Below are positions 18,401 to 25,958 of a stretch of DNA of 64,000 bases, piece after piece. Each line of letters begins with the position of its first letter. Position 1 is the stretch's first letter. The DNA lies in the NCBI GenBank assembly GCA_017519405.1, contig JAFWSH010000014.1, positions 98,192 to 162,191 of the forward strand, given 5' to 3'. This DNA is from Clostridia bacterium (GTDB lineage Bacteria; Bacillota; Clostridia; Christensenellales; Aristaeellaceae). The translations under genes were made by a program, and so were the position numbers. The notes under the pieces were generated by a model. It worked only from the letters and a program-made list of their open reading frames with translations. It was not told the origin of the DNA and made no database searches.

Positions 18401-20419
18401 TATCTGTCCGGATCCCTCAGCCAGCTGAGGGATGCCCGGCTGCTCATTGTCCGCCAGAACATCGAGGAGGACATGCTTGCGCTGCTGCAGGCCTCCAAGG
18501 ATGTCCGGAACAAGACACAGGTCCGGGATCTGGAGACCTATGCCAACTGGTACCGTGAGATGCGCCGGCCCGGCTACGAGCGTCTGACTGCGGTTACGGA
18601 GGCTCTCTTCAGGGAAAAACTGTCGGACTGCGCCGAGGATGCCAAGGCACAGGTAGGGGTTGTTCAGCTTTTCTGCAATGCCATGGCGGACGACAAGGGC
18701 ACCCGGGAAAATGTGGAAGGGCTGCTGTTTGGCAGATTGCAGGGCAAAAAGCTGAGTGAGCTGATCAGAAATCCGGAAGAGCTGGAGCCCATCCGTGTCT
18801 ACTGCAGCCTGCGGCGTGACCGGCGAAGTCTGGCTTCGAATGCGCTGAGCAAAAGCATCGAGATCAGCGGCCAGGATGGCCTGACCATGGAGGACCTGCC
18901 CTGCGTGATCCAATTCGGAGAATATGCGGGATTGGAGGATATCAGCAGCGACCTCATCAAGGTGCTGCGGGAAGTGGCGGACAGGCCAATGCCGGAGGAT
19001 GTGCGGTCGCAGCTGGCTGTTTACTGCAGGGATCATGGACCTCAGGTCCAGAAACTGGTGATGGACTGCATGAGGCAGCGCGTGGCTGATCCGCAACGGG
19101 AGGACCGGACAGAGGCCGTGACGGATTTGATGGTGCTGCTGCAGGCGGCCGAGGTCAAAACCGAGACTAAACAGAAATATATACTTGAGACGCTGCAGGA
19201 CCTGGTGGAACACCCCGGCCATGTGGAACTCAACCGGGAGACGGTTTCCTCCCTGCTGGAGGCAGTGGCGGAACTCCCGAAGGATCGGATTAAAAAACCC
19301 ATCATGCGGCTCTTTGAGGCCTATTGTTCCGCGGAAACATTTCCCCTCATGGACAGTGTGGCAGAAAAACTGGAAATCAGGGTGGAGGAATGTGGACAGG
19401 ACCAGGCCGGATGGAGGTCCTATTTCCTGACGCGCATCTCGGACGGTGTGCTGGAGGAGCTGCGCAACGGCGCTGCGGACGTCAAAACCCTCCAGAGTAA
19501 GGCCAATGAGGATCCGCAGATCCGGCAGATGGATGATCTGATTGAGGAACTGCGGTTCTCCCGCAGCAGCATAGCCGGCCAAGTGGTGGAGAAGAAGCGG
19601 CAGGAGCTGCGGGCTGCCTGTACAGACGCTGTGAAAAAGGACAACAGCCTGCAGAACCCGGAGATCCTGTCCGAGGTGATCAGCAGTCTCAACAGCGCAC
19701 AGGACAGCGGAATGTTCACCACCTGCCTGGTGGAGGCGGCATTCCGGCATATTCCGGAGCTGCTGGCCGACGACGAGCGCTTCAGCAGCCTGGTGCGGAG
19801 TGAGCAGGCTATCCGCAGCGTCAGACGGTGCTTTCAGCAGCTGGATGTCCGGGAAAATGCGCAGATGCAGGAGAAGCAGCGTGTCGTGGAGGCTGCCTGC
19901 ACCGTGATGAACCGGATGGATCGACTGGCTGACAAGGGCATAACGCCCGGCAGGTTGATCAGTGAACTGTCGGGCATGGGCGAGATCAATCTGCCCGGCT
20001 GGGCTGCAGTTCGGGAGGCAGTCTGTCAATACGGGCACGACAAGCTGGAGGCGGCGGGCGCCGAGGCGCGACTGGTTCCGCATCTTTTGTACAACCTGGA
20101 GTCCACAGGGGATGAGCCCAAGGTTCAGTGGCTGCGCTTCCTGTCCGACGCACTGCCCCTGCAGGGCAAAGGCGGCTGGGAGCAGGCGAATCTGTGGAAA
20201 TCCACAGAGAATGTCCATGGCAAGCTGGCGCTGTGTCTGCAGTTGCTTGGCCAGGACGGGGCGGAGCAGCTGAACAAGTCCTTCGTCTCCTTCCTCAACG
20301 CCAGTGCTATCGGCATGAACGCAAGACGCGGGGCCAGATTCAAGGAACTGAAGAAGCATAGTGCACAGATCGGTGAAAACGGTGGTGTCATACTGACCTG
20401 GCTTCTGCAGAACAAATAA
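15443..20419 (+). CDS. Giant GTPase-associated protein (GAP1-N2/GAP1-M-like)
   Basis: The 1658-aa protein begins with a compact alpha/beta domain (KFEQYAYGRGEGGFGS, then FILSGSCWVS and MHSMIVPPGEETSLETAL) that resembles the N-terminal domain of GTPase-associated protein 1 (GAP1-N2). The remaining roughly 1400 residues are almost entirely helical. Internal repetition is visible: ERLLKNGQQFRTQI and ERLLKGSQAYSGPI occur about 230 residues apart, each preceded by AWE/ARSW-type segments. It therefore looks like an alpha-solenoid scaffold. No catalytic motif or membrane helix is evident. It starts 70 bases after the GTPase gene with GGAG before the ATG. It probably regulates or tethers the GTPase. 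The family assignment is by pattern only. Confidence 0.75.
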   Translation: MKFEQYAYGRGEGGFGSAASNGAELLLQGVTGEDVRNQARFSKWDDERMVMELQAFPMGDGSESEFILSGSCWVSKNTRPYGYMHSMIVPPGEETSLETALEFLLCSDDFLAPDTIPDAIDGKIYLQTREVSDEKIRKVWESVAPMASEKVLQELNLHAFLARYWQTCWERLVWLGDRRQTFTPLFVVATSPERFREGDSPEKDTVLIDGVAFFLRHVLPHLPPAVKNMASVSFSSMDTAPDAQRGSACLVCVPTGSAINHAPVYRCFSDSALDNRVDDVVLRIGQEMLENRLPESYLRIQNLENRCFTAERDFDLIYRLVNTEIMLEDIASEQMEEEELQWQMAACLRELTSVSPEALKGEADGYTVQGLLKDDGLTEDEIHQVLFPLELQLAGLMAEKGTKYQADVFRVCTELWKSIPSRCGKLNAEERRQLTDAWEKVLTRTWDELERSPSMPILTAAGDGAISPELRSLLERLLKNGQQFRTQITAENRTTLDQLLLLLLRCRVESHSDLGDALLNKLMEDVDKDSGLLKPAHYLELLKKVLAESKKNGAVVPPEFREKAVGDLASMANRQLQLLREQGDVDGETLYQVYALDRAAEVLCQNGYAGLESLELSLAREISRSGDDYQPACYAKCLKKWRTIGERYKQMPEPQKTLTAAWETVLARSWQPLDWQEDIPVMQVAAMGPTDTAAVRLLERLLKGSQAYSGPITPARSGILDTLFKLVQRCRTEAQSAPDSRLNELGDQLMDYLADHCSREDQLLTPSRYLDQLDEGKPLKDSAREAMLSDLERLLKEHAELVRGQGIQDNRDALEELRFQNDLEARLSKPPMRLPEDVRTRLMADLERMLPVWCTERDRDFEAALYRAMLERAISLPKRSAKLSKETAEVLADAYDKCLTCFYSECGEDRCPMAVMMEQDPQKTIPWEGNVAGAVLESQMIPAGAEKMVDRLIQLRKSEATQKTADLYREILVSGSYNVPEDVFPAYLSGSLSQLRDARLLIVRQNIEEDMLALLQASKDVRNKTQVRDLETYANWYREMRRPGYERLTAVTEALFREKLSDCAEDAKAQVGVVQLFCNAMADDKGTRENVEGLLFGRLQGKKLSELIRNPEELEPIRVYCSLRRDRRSLASNALSKSIEISGQDGLTMEDLPCVIQFGEYAGLEDISSDLIKVLREVADRPMPEDVRSQLAVYCRDHGPQVQKLVMDCMRQRVADPQREDRTEAVTDLMVLLQAAEVKTETKQKYILETLQDLVEHPGHVELNRETVSSLLEAVAELPKDRIKKPIMRLFEAYCSAETFPLMDSVAEKLEIRVEECGQDQAGWRSYFLTRISDGVLEELRNGAADVKTLQSKANEDPQIRQMDDLIEELRFSRSSIAGQVVEKKRQELRAACTDAVKKDNSLQNPEILSEVISSLNSAQDSGMFTTCLVEAAFRHIPELLADDERFSSLVRSEQAIRSVRRCFQQLDVRENAQMQEKQRVVEAACTVMNRMDRLADKGITPGRLISELSGMGEINLPGWAAVREAVCQYGHDKLEAAGAEARLVPHLLYNLESTGDEPKVQWLRFLSDALPLQGKGGWEQANLWKSTENVHGKLALCLQLLGQDGAEQLNKSFVSFLNASAIGMNARRGARFKELKKHSAQIGENGGVILTWLLQNK

Positions 20420-20473
20420 CACGCCGGGAATGTAGTGGAACCAGTTCCAGGAGACTAAAGAGGGGATGTTACG

Positions 20474-21163
20474 GTGACAAGACAACAGCTGCCGGTCAAT
20501 TGTGTGCAGGCAGTACTGGCGCTGATAAAGCTGATCCTGATCCTGGTCTTCCCCATGCTGGCTGTAGGCCTTCCCCTGGGCAGATTTGAGCAGATGGCGG
20601 GTATCGACGTGTTCATGCTCAATCGGCTGGGAAACCCTATGGGGATCCTGTATCTGTCCCTGTACGCGGTCCTTTTGCTGAGCAGCTTCGGAATGTTCCG
20701 CTCCTTCAGCGGGCTGACGGCCCTGGTGGTGCTTGCTCTTGAAATCGGCTTCATTGCTGCTGCGTGCACACAGGTGTCCACAACCTGGCTGACCAACATG
20801 GTGCTTTCGGATCCTCAGGTCCGGTCGGTCTACAACAACACAAACAATCTGGCAGCCTGGTTGAAAACCGCGATTCCGGGCTTCAGTCTTGAGGGTGTGC
20901 TGAGCTGGCTGTCCGCGACCTTTCCGGATCGCTTCGGCTCCATGGATGCCGCCGCCCTGGCGGAGAATATCTCCCGCCTTATGTCGGATATTCCCAGGTA
21001 TGCGGGGACGGTGGAGGAGATTGCCCGCAGGATCCTGTTGAGGGCCACGCTGCCGGTGGAGATCTCCATGATCCTGACAACGCTCTACGGAATGTTCCAG
21101 TACATCCCGGTATCTGTCGGCGGGGTAAACATTGGCGGATCAGACCGGTTGGGTTTCCGCTGA
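20474..21163 (+). CDS. Four-helix membrane protein, paralogue 1
   Basis: This 229-aa integral membrane protein has helices at about residues 5-30, 56-75, 80-105 and 185-210, with an extended loop between the third and fourth. It starts at a GTG (20474) preceded by AGAGGGG. The first-helix pattern (VQAVLALIKLILILVFPML) and the final SMILTTLYGMFQ clearly match the two following genes, so the three arose by duplication. It differs from them in having a longer third loop and a short tail ending in GGSDRLGFR, without the Pro-Arg-Val end. Role unknown; possibly the membrane channel or anchor subunit of the operon. Confidence 0.75.
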   Translation: MTRQQLPVNCVQAVLALIKLILILVFPMLAVGLPLGRFEQMAGIDVFMLNRLGNPMGILYLSLYAVLLLSSFGMFRSFSGLTALVVLALEIGFIAAACTQVSTTWLTNMVLSDPQVRSVYNNTNNLAAWLKTAIPGFSLEGVLSWLSATFPDRFGSMDAAALAENISRLMSDIPRYAGTVEEIARRILLRATLPVEISMILTTLYGMFQYIPVSVGGVNIGGSDRLGFR

Positions 21164-21249
21164 TCACACTGATCCGGAGAAAACCCGCTGATGCTGACGC
21201 CGTTCAGCCCATGAAGGCAGAACCCATGAAATGGCAGGAGGTGTGCGCC

Positions 21250-21846
21250 ATGTACAAGCCCAATAGTCCCATCAATGTACTTCAGACGATCATTGCCGTT
21301 GTGAAGCTGGTCATCTTCTTCGTCATGCCCATGATACGGCTGACCTTCTTCGGCTTTACCGTTCCGCTGCTGGGAGACTTCATCGGTTTGCGCGGTCTCG
21401 ACCTGAACAACTTCGGGGCGTGGCTCTGCATCCTCCCCATGGTGCTGTATCTGGTGATGCTGGCATTCAGCGTGGGGCCGCTGCAGCAGTACAGCCTGAT
21501 TCCGGCCGCGGTTGCCCTGGTGATTGAAATCATCATCATTGCCTCCGCCGGCAATCTGCTCCCGATTGACACGGTGGCTGCCTGGCTGAAGACCACGTAC
21601 CCCAGCTTCGCCGGCGTGGCGGATGTGGGCAGCGGCATCGCCAAAATGCTGCTCCGCCCCAGCACCTCCTTCATCGTCTCCATGGTGCTGACGGTGCTCT
21701 ATGGCGTGTTCGCTGTCGTCCCGGCGTCGGATTATATCATGGGCATGCTTGGCCTGGGCGGCGGCGTGCGCCACACGGGCGGCACCGGCACGAGCGGCAG
21801 AAGCAGCACGGGCGGCCATGGCGGTGCCCGGACACCCAGGGTATAA
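21250..21846 (+). CDS. Four-helix membrane protein, paralogue 2, ending in Pro-Arg-Val
   Basis: A 198-aa protein whose ATG at 21250 is set by GGAGGT seven bases upstream; the in-frame ATG at 21211 is less likely. Four hydrophobic helices are visible (IIAVVKLVIFFVMPMI, ILPMVLYLVMLAFSV, IPAAVALVIEIIIIA, FIVSMVLTVLYGVFAVV). The MPMI, VGPLQ, IPAA.AL and SMVLT.LY patterns are shared with the next gene. The C-terminus is a 30-residue Gly/Ser/Thr-rich linker ending ARTPRV. No known family. Its location suggests a membrane subunit of the tubulin/GTPase system. Confidence 0.75.
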   Translation: MYKPNSPINVLQTIIAVVKLVIFFVMPMIRLTFFGFTVPLLGDFIGLRGLDLNNFGAWLCILPMVLYLVMLAFSVGPLQQYSLIPAAVALVIEIIIIASAGNLLPIDTVAAWLKTTYPSFAGVADVGSGIAKMLLRPSTSFIVSMVLTVLYGVFAVVPASDYIMGMLGLGGGVRHTGGTGTSGRSSTGGHGGARTPRV

Positions 21847-21948
21847 ACATTTCCGGGGCAGCGCTACAGCCGTGGGAATAAACGTCCCTGCAGCCTCGTT
21901 CTTATGACAGGAAGCAAACCATCACTGAATCATGAGGAGGAAATGACC

Positions 21949-22497
21949 ATGAACACAAACCAAAACTCCATCCTGAACGTCGGCCAGGCAGTCGTTGCCA
22001 TCGCCAAGTTGGTGATGTACTTCACCATGCCCATGATTGCCCTCGTCGTGCCGGTGATTGGCGAGGTGTTTGGCTTGAAGGGACTGGATCTGTACAACTG
22101 GGGCCATGTGGTGCTCTGTCTTGTTGCCATGATCCTGTATGTGGTGATGCTGATCTTTACCCTGGGACCGCTGCAAAAGATCAGTGTGATCCCCGCTGCG
22201 GCAGCGTTGGTGGTTGAGATCATCATCATGTCCACCGCCAGCGGCCTGATCCCCATCAGCGAATGGGTTACCATTCTGAATCAGCACATTCCGGCAGAGT
22301 ATGCCAGCTATGTCTCGATGGCGGAGGCGATCCTGAAGACCTCCATCCGGCCTGCAACAGGTCTGATCATCTCCATGGTCCTGACGCTGGTCTATGCCGT
22401 CCTCCAGTTCTTCCCCATCATCAGCATTCCGGGCAGCTCCGGCAACAACTCCCGTCCGACGCCTCCGGCAGGCGGCACCTTTACGCCCAGGGTTTGA
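21949..22497 (+). CDS. Four-helix membrane protein, paralogue 3, ending in Pro-Arg-Val
   Basis: A 182-aa protein closely similar to the preceding gene: VVAIAKLVMYFTMPMIAL, then GLKGLDLYNWG, FTLGPLQKISVIPAAAALV and IISMVLTLVYAVLQFF. The ATG at 21949 sits eight bases after GAGGAGG; an ATG two codons earlier is too close to the ribosome binding site. The last 20 residues are a Ser/Pro/Gly linker ending FTPRV, the same terminal tripeptide as the preceding protein and the first operon protein. No catalytic residues are evident. Confidence 0.75.
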   Translation: MNTNQNSILNVGQAVVAIAKLVMYFTMPMIALVVPVIGEVFGLKGLDLYNWGHVVLCLVAMILYVVMLIFTLGPLQKISVIPAAAALVVEIIIMSTASGLIPISEWVTILNQHIPAEYASYVSMAEAILKTSIRPATGLIISMVLTLVYAVLQFFPIISIPGSSGNNSRPTPPAGGTFTPRV

Positions 22498-22522
22498 TTG
22501 ACTGCCGAAAGGATTGTTCCTG

Positions 22523-25276
22523 ATGAAGATGCACCAAAGGGTATGTCTGGTCCTTCTGGCCGCAGTGCTGTTGTCGGTCTGTTTTGCTGCGCCGGCAGAG
22601 ACGCCGGTGGAAGGGGACATTGACCTCTATGTGACAACCGCGGCTGTGGAAGGCCGCACGGATTCTCCCGATGTGGATCGTGTGCTGTGGACCCTGCGCT
22701 ACTTCTATCCCGACTATATCAGCGTAAACCTGCACGTGGTTGTGCTGGATGGGCAGGAGGCGCGGGAGACATATCATGGCCTGCTGCCGGAGTATCTCGC
22801 TCAGCCTGCAGACGCGAAGGCTGCGAACGGCGGGGAGACCGTGGACTTGGCGCAGGTGCTGGAAGATGCACGCCCGGAAAGGACACGCCTGCTGGTTTTC
22901 TGCGGTGAGGAGCAGGATCCGCTGACGCTTTTGGGTTACGCTTCCCGGGGGAACGTTCCTGTCCCCTTTGCGGCGATCTCTCCTCTGCCCATCCCGGATG
23001 GGGAGCCGCGGGAGACCGAGAGAAAGACGCCCGGCAATCACAGTGGGGAAGGCGTGACAGCAAGGGCTTCAGCCTCCAGCGACCAGGAGGCAGCGTTTCC
23101 CATGGTCTGGCTCCGGGAGAAGGATGGCAGCCTGCTGGAGGCAGCGCTGGATGCCTATCAGCTGTTGGAGCGCGGGGATTTCCCCCAGATCTGCAGCCTG
23201 GAGCCTGTGGAGAACGGACTCATTCACCTGGCACCGCCGGAGGACCGGCCGCAGAGGCTCAACTGCATCATCGTGGAGGGCACGCCGGAAGGACAGACCG
23301 ACAGTGCGCTTTTCCCCCGGCAGGAGACAGCTGACTGCATCACTGTTTACGCTGGTGCAGCGGTTGAGGAAGAACAGGTGATCCGGGTTGGATCAACGAC
23401 AAAAGTCCTGGTCAACAGGGTGCTGGAGCCATTCCAGATGACGGTCAGCGGTCCGGATGAAAAGGAAACCTTCAGAAGCACGGACCACCCAGCCTTAACA
23501 GTGGGCATGGTGAAAACCGACGGGGAAAACAGCGCTTTCTTCGGAGAAACACAGTACTGGACCATCGGTTCACTTGTCGGTGAACAGCAAACACCGGAGA
23601 CACGATGGGCATCAGGGGAGGACAGTGCGCCGAGCGTCACGCTGGACCTTACCCGTCTGACCACCGGGGATTGGCCTGTGGCGGTCACAGCCAATCTGGA
23701 TGAGTGCCCGGGGCTGGACTACAGCTGTGTGATCAACCTGCAGGTGAAGAATGACGCGCCCGCCATCAAGGGGGAGCAGACTAGAACTCCTGAGGCGGAC
23801 TGGTGGCTGGACACGCCTGTGATGCCGAAGGAAGAGACACAACCTGCCGTCTTCCCGCTGAGGGATTGCTTCACGGACGATGGCGGCGCTGAGAATTTGA
23901 CTTTCCACGTTACCCCTGAGGCGGCCTGGTACAGCGTCGCCGATGGTACGCTGACGGTTGACCTGGAGCATATTCCCCGGGACGAGATGCAGACCCTCAC
24001 AGTGACAGCGGAGGACAGCGCCGGACAGAAGAGCGAGGAGCTGACCTTCCAGCTGACAGCCCGGTCGGTGCGGGAAGAACTTAAGAAGGCCGAAATCACG
24101 CTGATCCCCACGGTGCAGGAACGGATCCTCAGCACAGAATTCACGTACCAGCTGCCCGAGAGCCTGCAGAGCTACCTGAACCGGCTCGGGGAGGAACAGG
24201 CGGCATTCCTGGCTGCCCTGACACCCTCGCTGACTCTGGGTGACGAGAGCCTGGAAGTGACGATACCTGACACCTGGAATGGGCTGAAGTGCATCTATTC
24301 AGTGGCGGACAAAGGTCCATTGCGCACCGGCAGCTATACACTCACCGCGGCGGTTTCCCTGGATGAAGGAGCCGACGAAAGCACAAGGAAGGAAGATATC
24401 ACTGAAAGCACAAGGAAGGAAGACATCACTGTTGAGAATGTGGGCCCGTCCCTGGAGGTAGCGAGCCCTTTGCCGGTCTCGCTGCTGATTCCCGGACCGC
24501 TCTTCCTGCAGAGGGATGTGCCGGAAGCAGAGCAGCAGAAGGCGTATCCGCTGGGACAGCTCATCAAAACAGAGGCGCTGGATAAGATTACGGTAACCCC
24601 AAAGGAGGGGGATATGCGGCTCTTCCGGAATGGCAGCGAGTGGCTGCTGACGGATGAGACAGAGGAACAGATGCCGGAGGGCTGGAAGGCCGCGGACCAG
24701 CTGGTCTGGGATACCACCAATGGGGGAGAGGCGCCCACCCTCATCATTCGCCACCGGGGTTACGGGGAGACCAAACAGACGCTGGAGTTCAAGGATCAGG
24801 ACAACGGCCAGGCGAAGCTTACGCTGACAATTACCGCACTCTACCGGAATGATGCCATGCTGCGGCTGATCCTGTGGATTGTCATCGGCATAGTGGCGGC
24901 GGTCATCGTTGCAGCGGTCATCCGACAGCTGCTGAAGCCCCGCTTCACGCCGGACAGCAAACTGCAAGTCCGGTTCGGACAGTATAAGGGTATGCTGCCG
25001 CTGGTGAGCTGGGGCAAAAAGGGTATCAGTCTGACCGATGTGTTGATCTATACCGGCATCCCCTATGCGGGCGAGCTGCCCCCCAAACTCAACAAGCTGA
25101 TGCTGATGCCGGGAGGGAATAAGTGCGGCCTCATGCTGTGCAATGCCGCCAGGTGTGACGTCATGGTGACCAAGGATGGTGCCGATCAGGACAGTAACAA
25201 GATCCGGATCGACAGCGGCAACGAGGTGAAGATTGGTCTGGAGGACGGCTCCAGCCTCATCCTCAGCATCGACTGA
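22523..25276 (+). CDS. Secreted-ectodomain membrane protein, last gene of the operon
   Basis: The 917-aa product has a signal peptide (MKMHQRVCLVLLAAVLLSVC, likely cleaved after AAPA). An N-terminal alpha/beta domain of about 150 residues (IDLYVTTAAVEG, ETVDLAQVLEDA, TRLLVFCGEEQ) may be a degenerate vWA domain without an obvious metal site. Several Ig/cadherin-like modules follow, then one transmembrane helix near 779-800 (LRLILWIVIGIVAAVIVAAV) and a cytosolic tail of about 117 residues. The tail matches that of the operon's first protein (SLTDVLIYTG with RLSDLQVTVG; KLMLMPGGNK with YKLRPGRNNN). The ATG at 22523 lies ten bases past AAAGGA. It looks like the intact version of the receptor-like architecture that has lost its front half in the first gene. 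Confidence 0.8.
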   Translation: MKMHQRVCLVLLAAVLLSVCFAAPAETPVEGDIDLYVTTAAVEGRTDSPDVDRVLWTLRYFYPDYISVNLHVVVLDGQEARETYHGLLPEYLAQPADAKAANGGETVDLAQVLEDARPERTRLLVFCGEEQDPLTLLGYASRGNVPVPFAAISPLPIPDGEPRETERKTPGNHSGEGVTARASASSDQEAAFPMVWLREKDGSLLEAALDAYQLLERGDFPQICSLEPVENGLIHLAPPEDRPQRLNCIIVEGTPEGQTDSALFPRQETADCITVYAGAAVEEEQVIRVGSTTKVLVNRVLEPFQMTVSGPDEKETFRSTDHPALTVGMVKTDGENSAFFGETQYWTIGSLVGEQQTPETRWASGEDSAPSVTLDLTRLTTGDWPVAVTANLDECPGLDYSCVINLQVKNDAPAIKGEQTRTPEADWWLDTPVMPKEETQPAVFPLRDCFTDDGGAENLTFHVTPEAAWYSVADGTLTVDLEHIPRDEMQTLTVTAEDSAGQKSEELTFQLTARSVREELKKAEITLIPTVQERILSTEFTYQLPESLQSYLNRLGEEQAAFLAALTPSLTLGDESLEVTIPDTWNGLKCIYSVADKGPLRTGSYTLTAAVSLDEGADESTRKEDITESTRKEDITVENVGPSLEVASPLPVSLLIPGPLFLQRDVPEAEQQKAYPLGQLIKTEALDKITVTPKEGDMRLFRNGSEWLLTDETEEQMPEGWKAADQLVWDTTNGGEAPTLIIRHRGYGETKQTLEFKDQDNGQAKLTLTITALYRNDAMLRLILWIVIGIVAAVIVAAVIRQLLKPRFTPDSKLQVRFGQYKGMLPLVSWGKKGISLTDVLIYTGIPYAGELPPKLNKLMLMPGGNKCGLMLCNAARCDVMVTKDGADQDSNKIRIDSGNEVKIGLEDGSSLILSID
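24377..24430 (+). repeat. 27-bp tandem duplication inside the last operon gene
   Basis: Two adjacent 27-base copies (24377-24403 and 24404-24430) differ at one base. They encode the nonapeptide ESTRKEDIT twice, keeping the frame. The position is a linker between ectodomain modules, so it is probably a recent neutral slippage event. Confidence 0.85.
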
Positions 25277-25300
25277 GGACGCTGAGATCCTGAAAACAAC

Positions 25301-25339
25301 AAACGACAGACGGCGTATGACATGCCGTCTGTCGTTTTT
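25301..25339 (+). terminator. Terminator of the nine-gene operon
   Basis: A 14-bp stem (AAACGACAGACGGC, 25301-25314, with GCCGTCTGTCGTTT, 25324-25337) around a nine-base loop runs into a TTTTT tract at 25335-25339. It follows the last stop at 25276 by 24 bases and closes the operon. Confidence 0.9.
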
Positions 25340-25386
25340 CAGCGATACCGGATACGGAGTGGATGACTGGGGCCGGGGGAAGGCGC

Positions 25387-25617
25387 TCAGCCCTTCACCG
25401 CACCGGCCGCCACGCCCTTGACAATATGCTTCTGGCAGGCCAGATAGAAGACGACGATGGGCAGGAGGCTCAGCACAATCAGCGCCATGGTGGCCCCCAG
25501 ATCCACCCGGCCGTAGCTGCCCTGGAGATACTGGATGTGGATCGGGATGGTCTTGTACTTGGTGACGTCCAGCACCAGACAGGGGAGGAGATAGTCGTTC
25601 CACACCCACATACACGG
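25387..25617 (-). pseudogene. C-terminal remnant of a carbohydrate ABC transporter permease (MalG/UgpE-type)
   Basis: About 75 codons encode the last membrane helices of a binding-protein-dependent sugar permease: VWNDYLLPCLVL, then the hydrophobic MALIVLSLLPIVVFYLACQK and the family's typical ending HIVKGVAAGAVKG. The N-terminal helices and the EAA loop are absent. The frame joins directly, out of frame, to a hydrolase fragment on the same strand near 25618. It is a nonfunctional tail. Confidence 0.7.
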
Positions 25618-25904
25618 TGACGGCCACGTCGTCCTTCAGGAGCGCAAAGGCGTCGGAGTAGTCATAGTTCCGGCCGATGACCAGCGGGCCGTCCGTGTAG
25701 TCCCCCCCAGCAGAAGGCCGCGCTGCACTTCGGCAGGCCGCCGATGCGCTCCGCCGCGTTCACCGCCTGCAGCAAGGCTACCGTCAGCCCCGAGGTCTCG
25801 GTCGCGCCCTCCTCCGCAGATCCGGCAGCCTTCAGCGGCAGCATGGCGCAGACCAGCAGCAAAGCCACAATGACCCTTCTGAGTCTCATCTGTATCCATC
25901 TCAT
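25618..25904 (-). pseudogene. N-terminal remnant of a linear amide C-N (Ntn) hydrolase, frameshifted
   Basis: A signal peptide (RRVIVALLLVCAMLPLKAAG) is followed by KCSAAFCWG. Then, after a one-base shift in a run of seven C residues (25702-25708 on the plus strand), come DYTDGPLVIGRNYDYSD and DDVAVTVY. This pattern, a Cys that becomes the N-terminal nucleophile followed by GRNYDY, is that of the choloylglycine hydrolase/penicillin V acylase family. Only about 90 residues remain before the join with the permease tail. The frameshift and the truncation each inactivate it. Either ATG (25904 or 25889) could be the old start. Confidence 0.65.
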
Positions 25905-25958
25905 TTGTCACACCACGGGCGGCCGGCGGGAAAACAGGCGCTGCCCGGCCGTCCGGAC

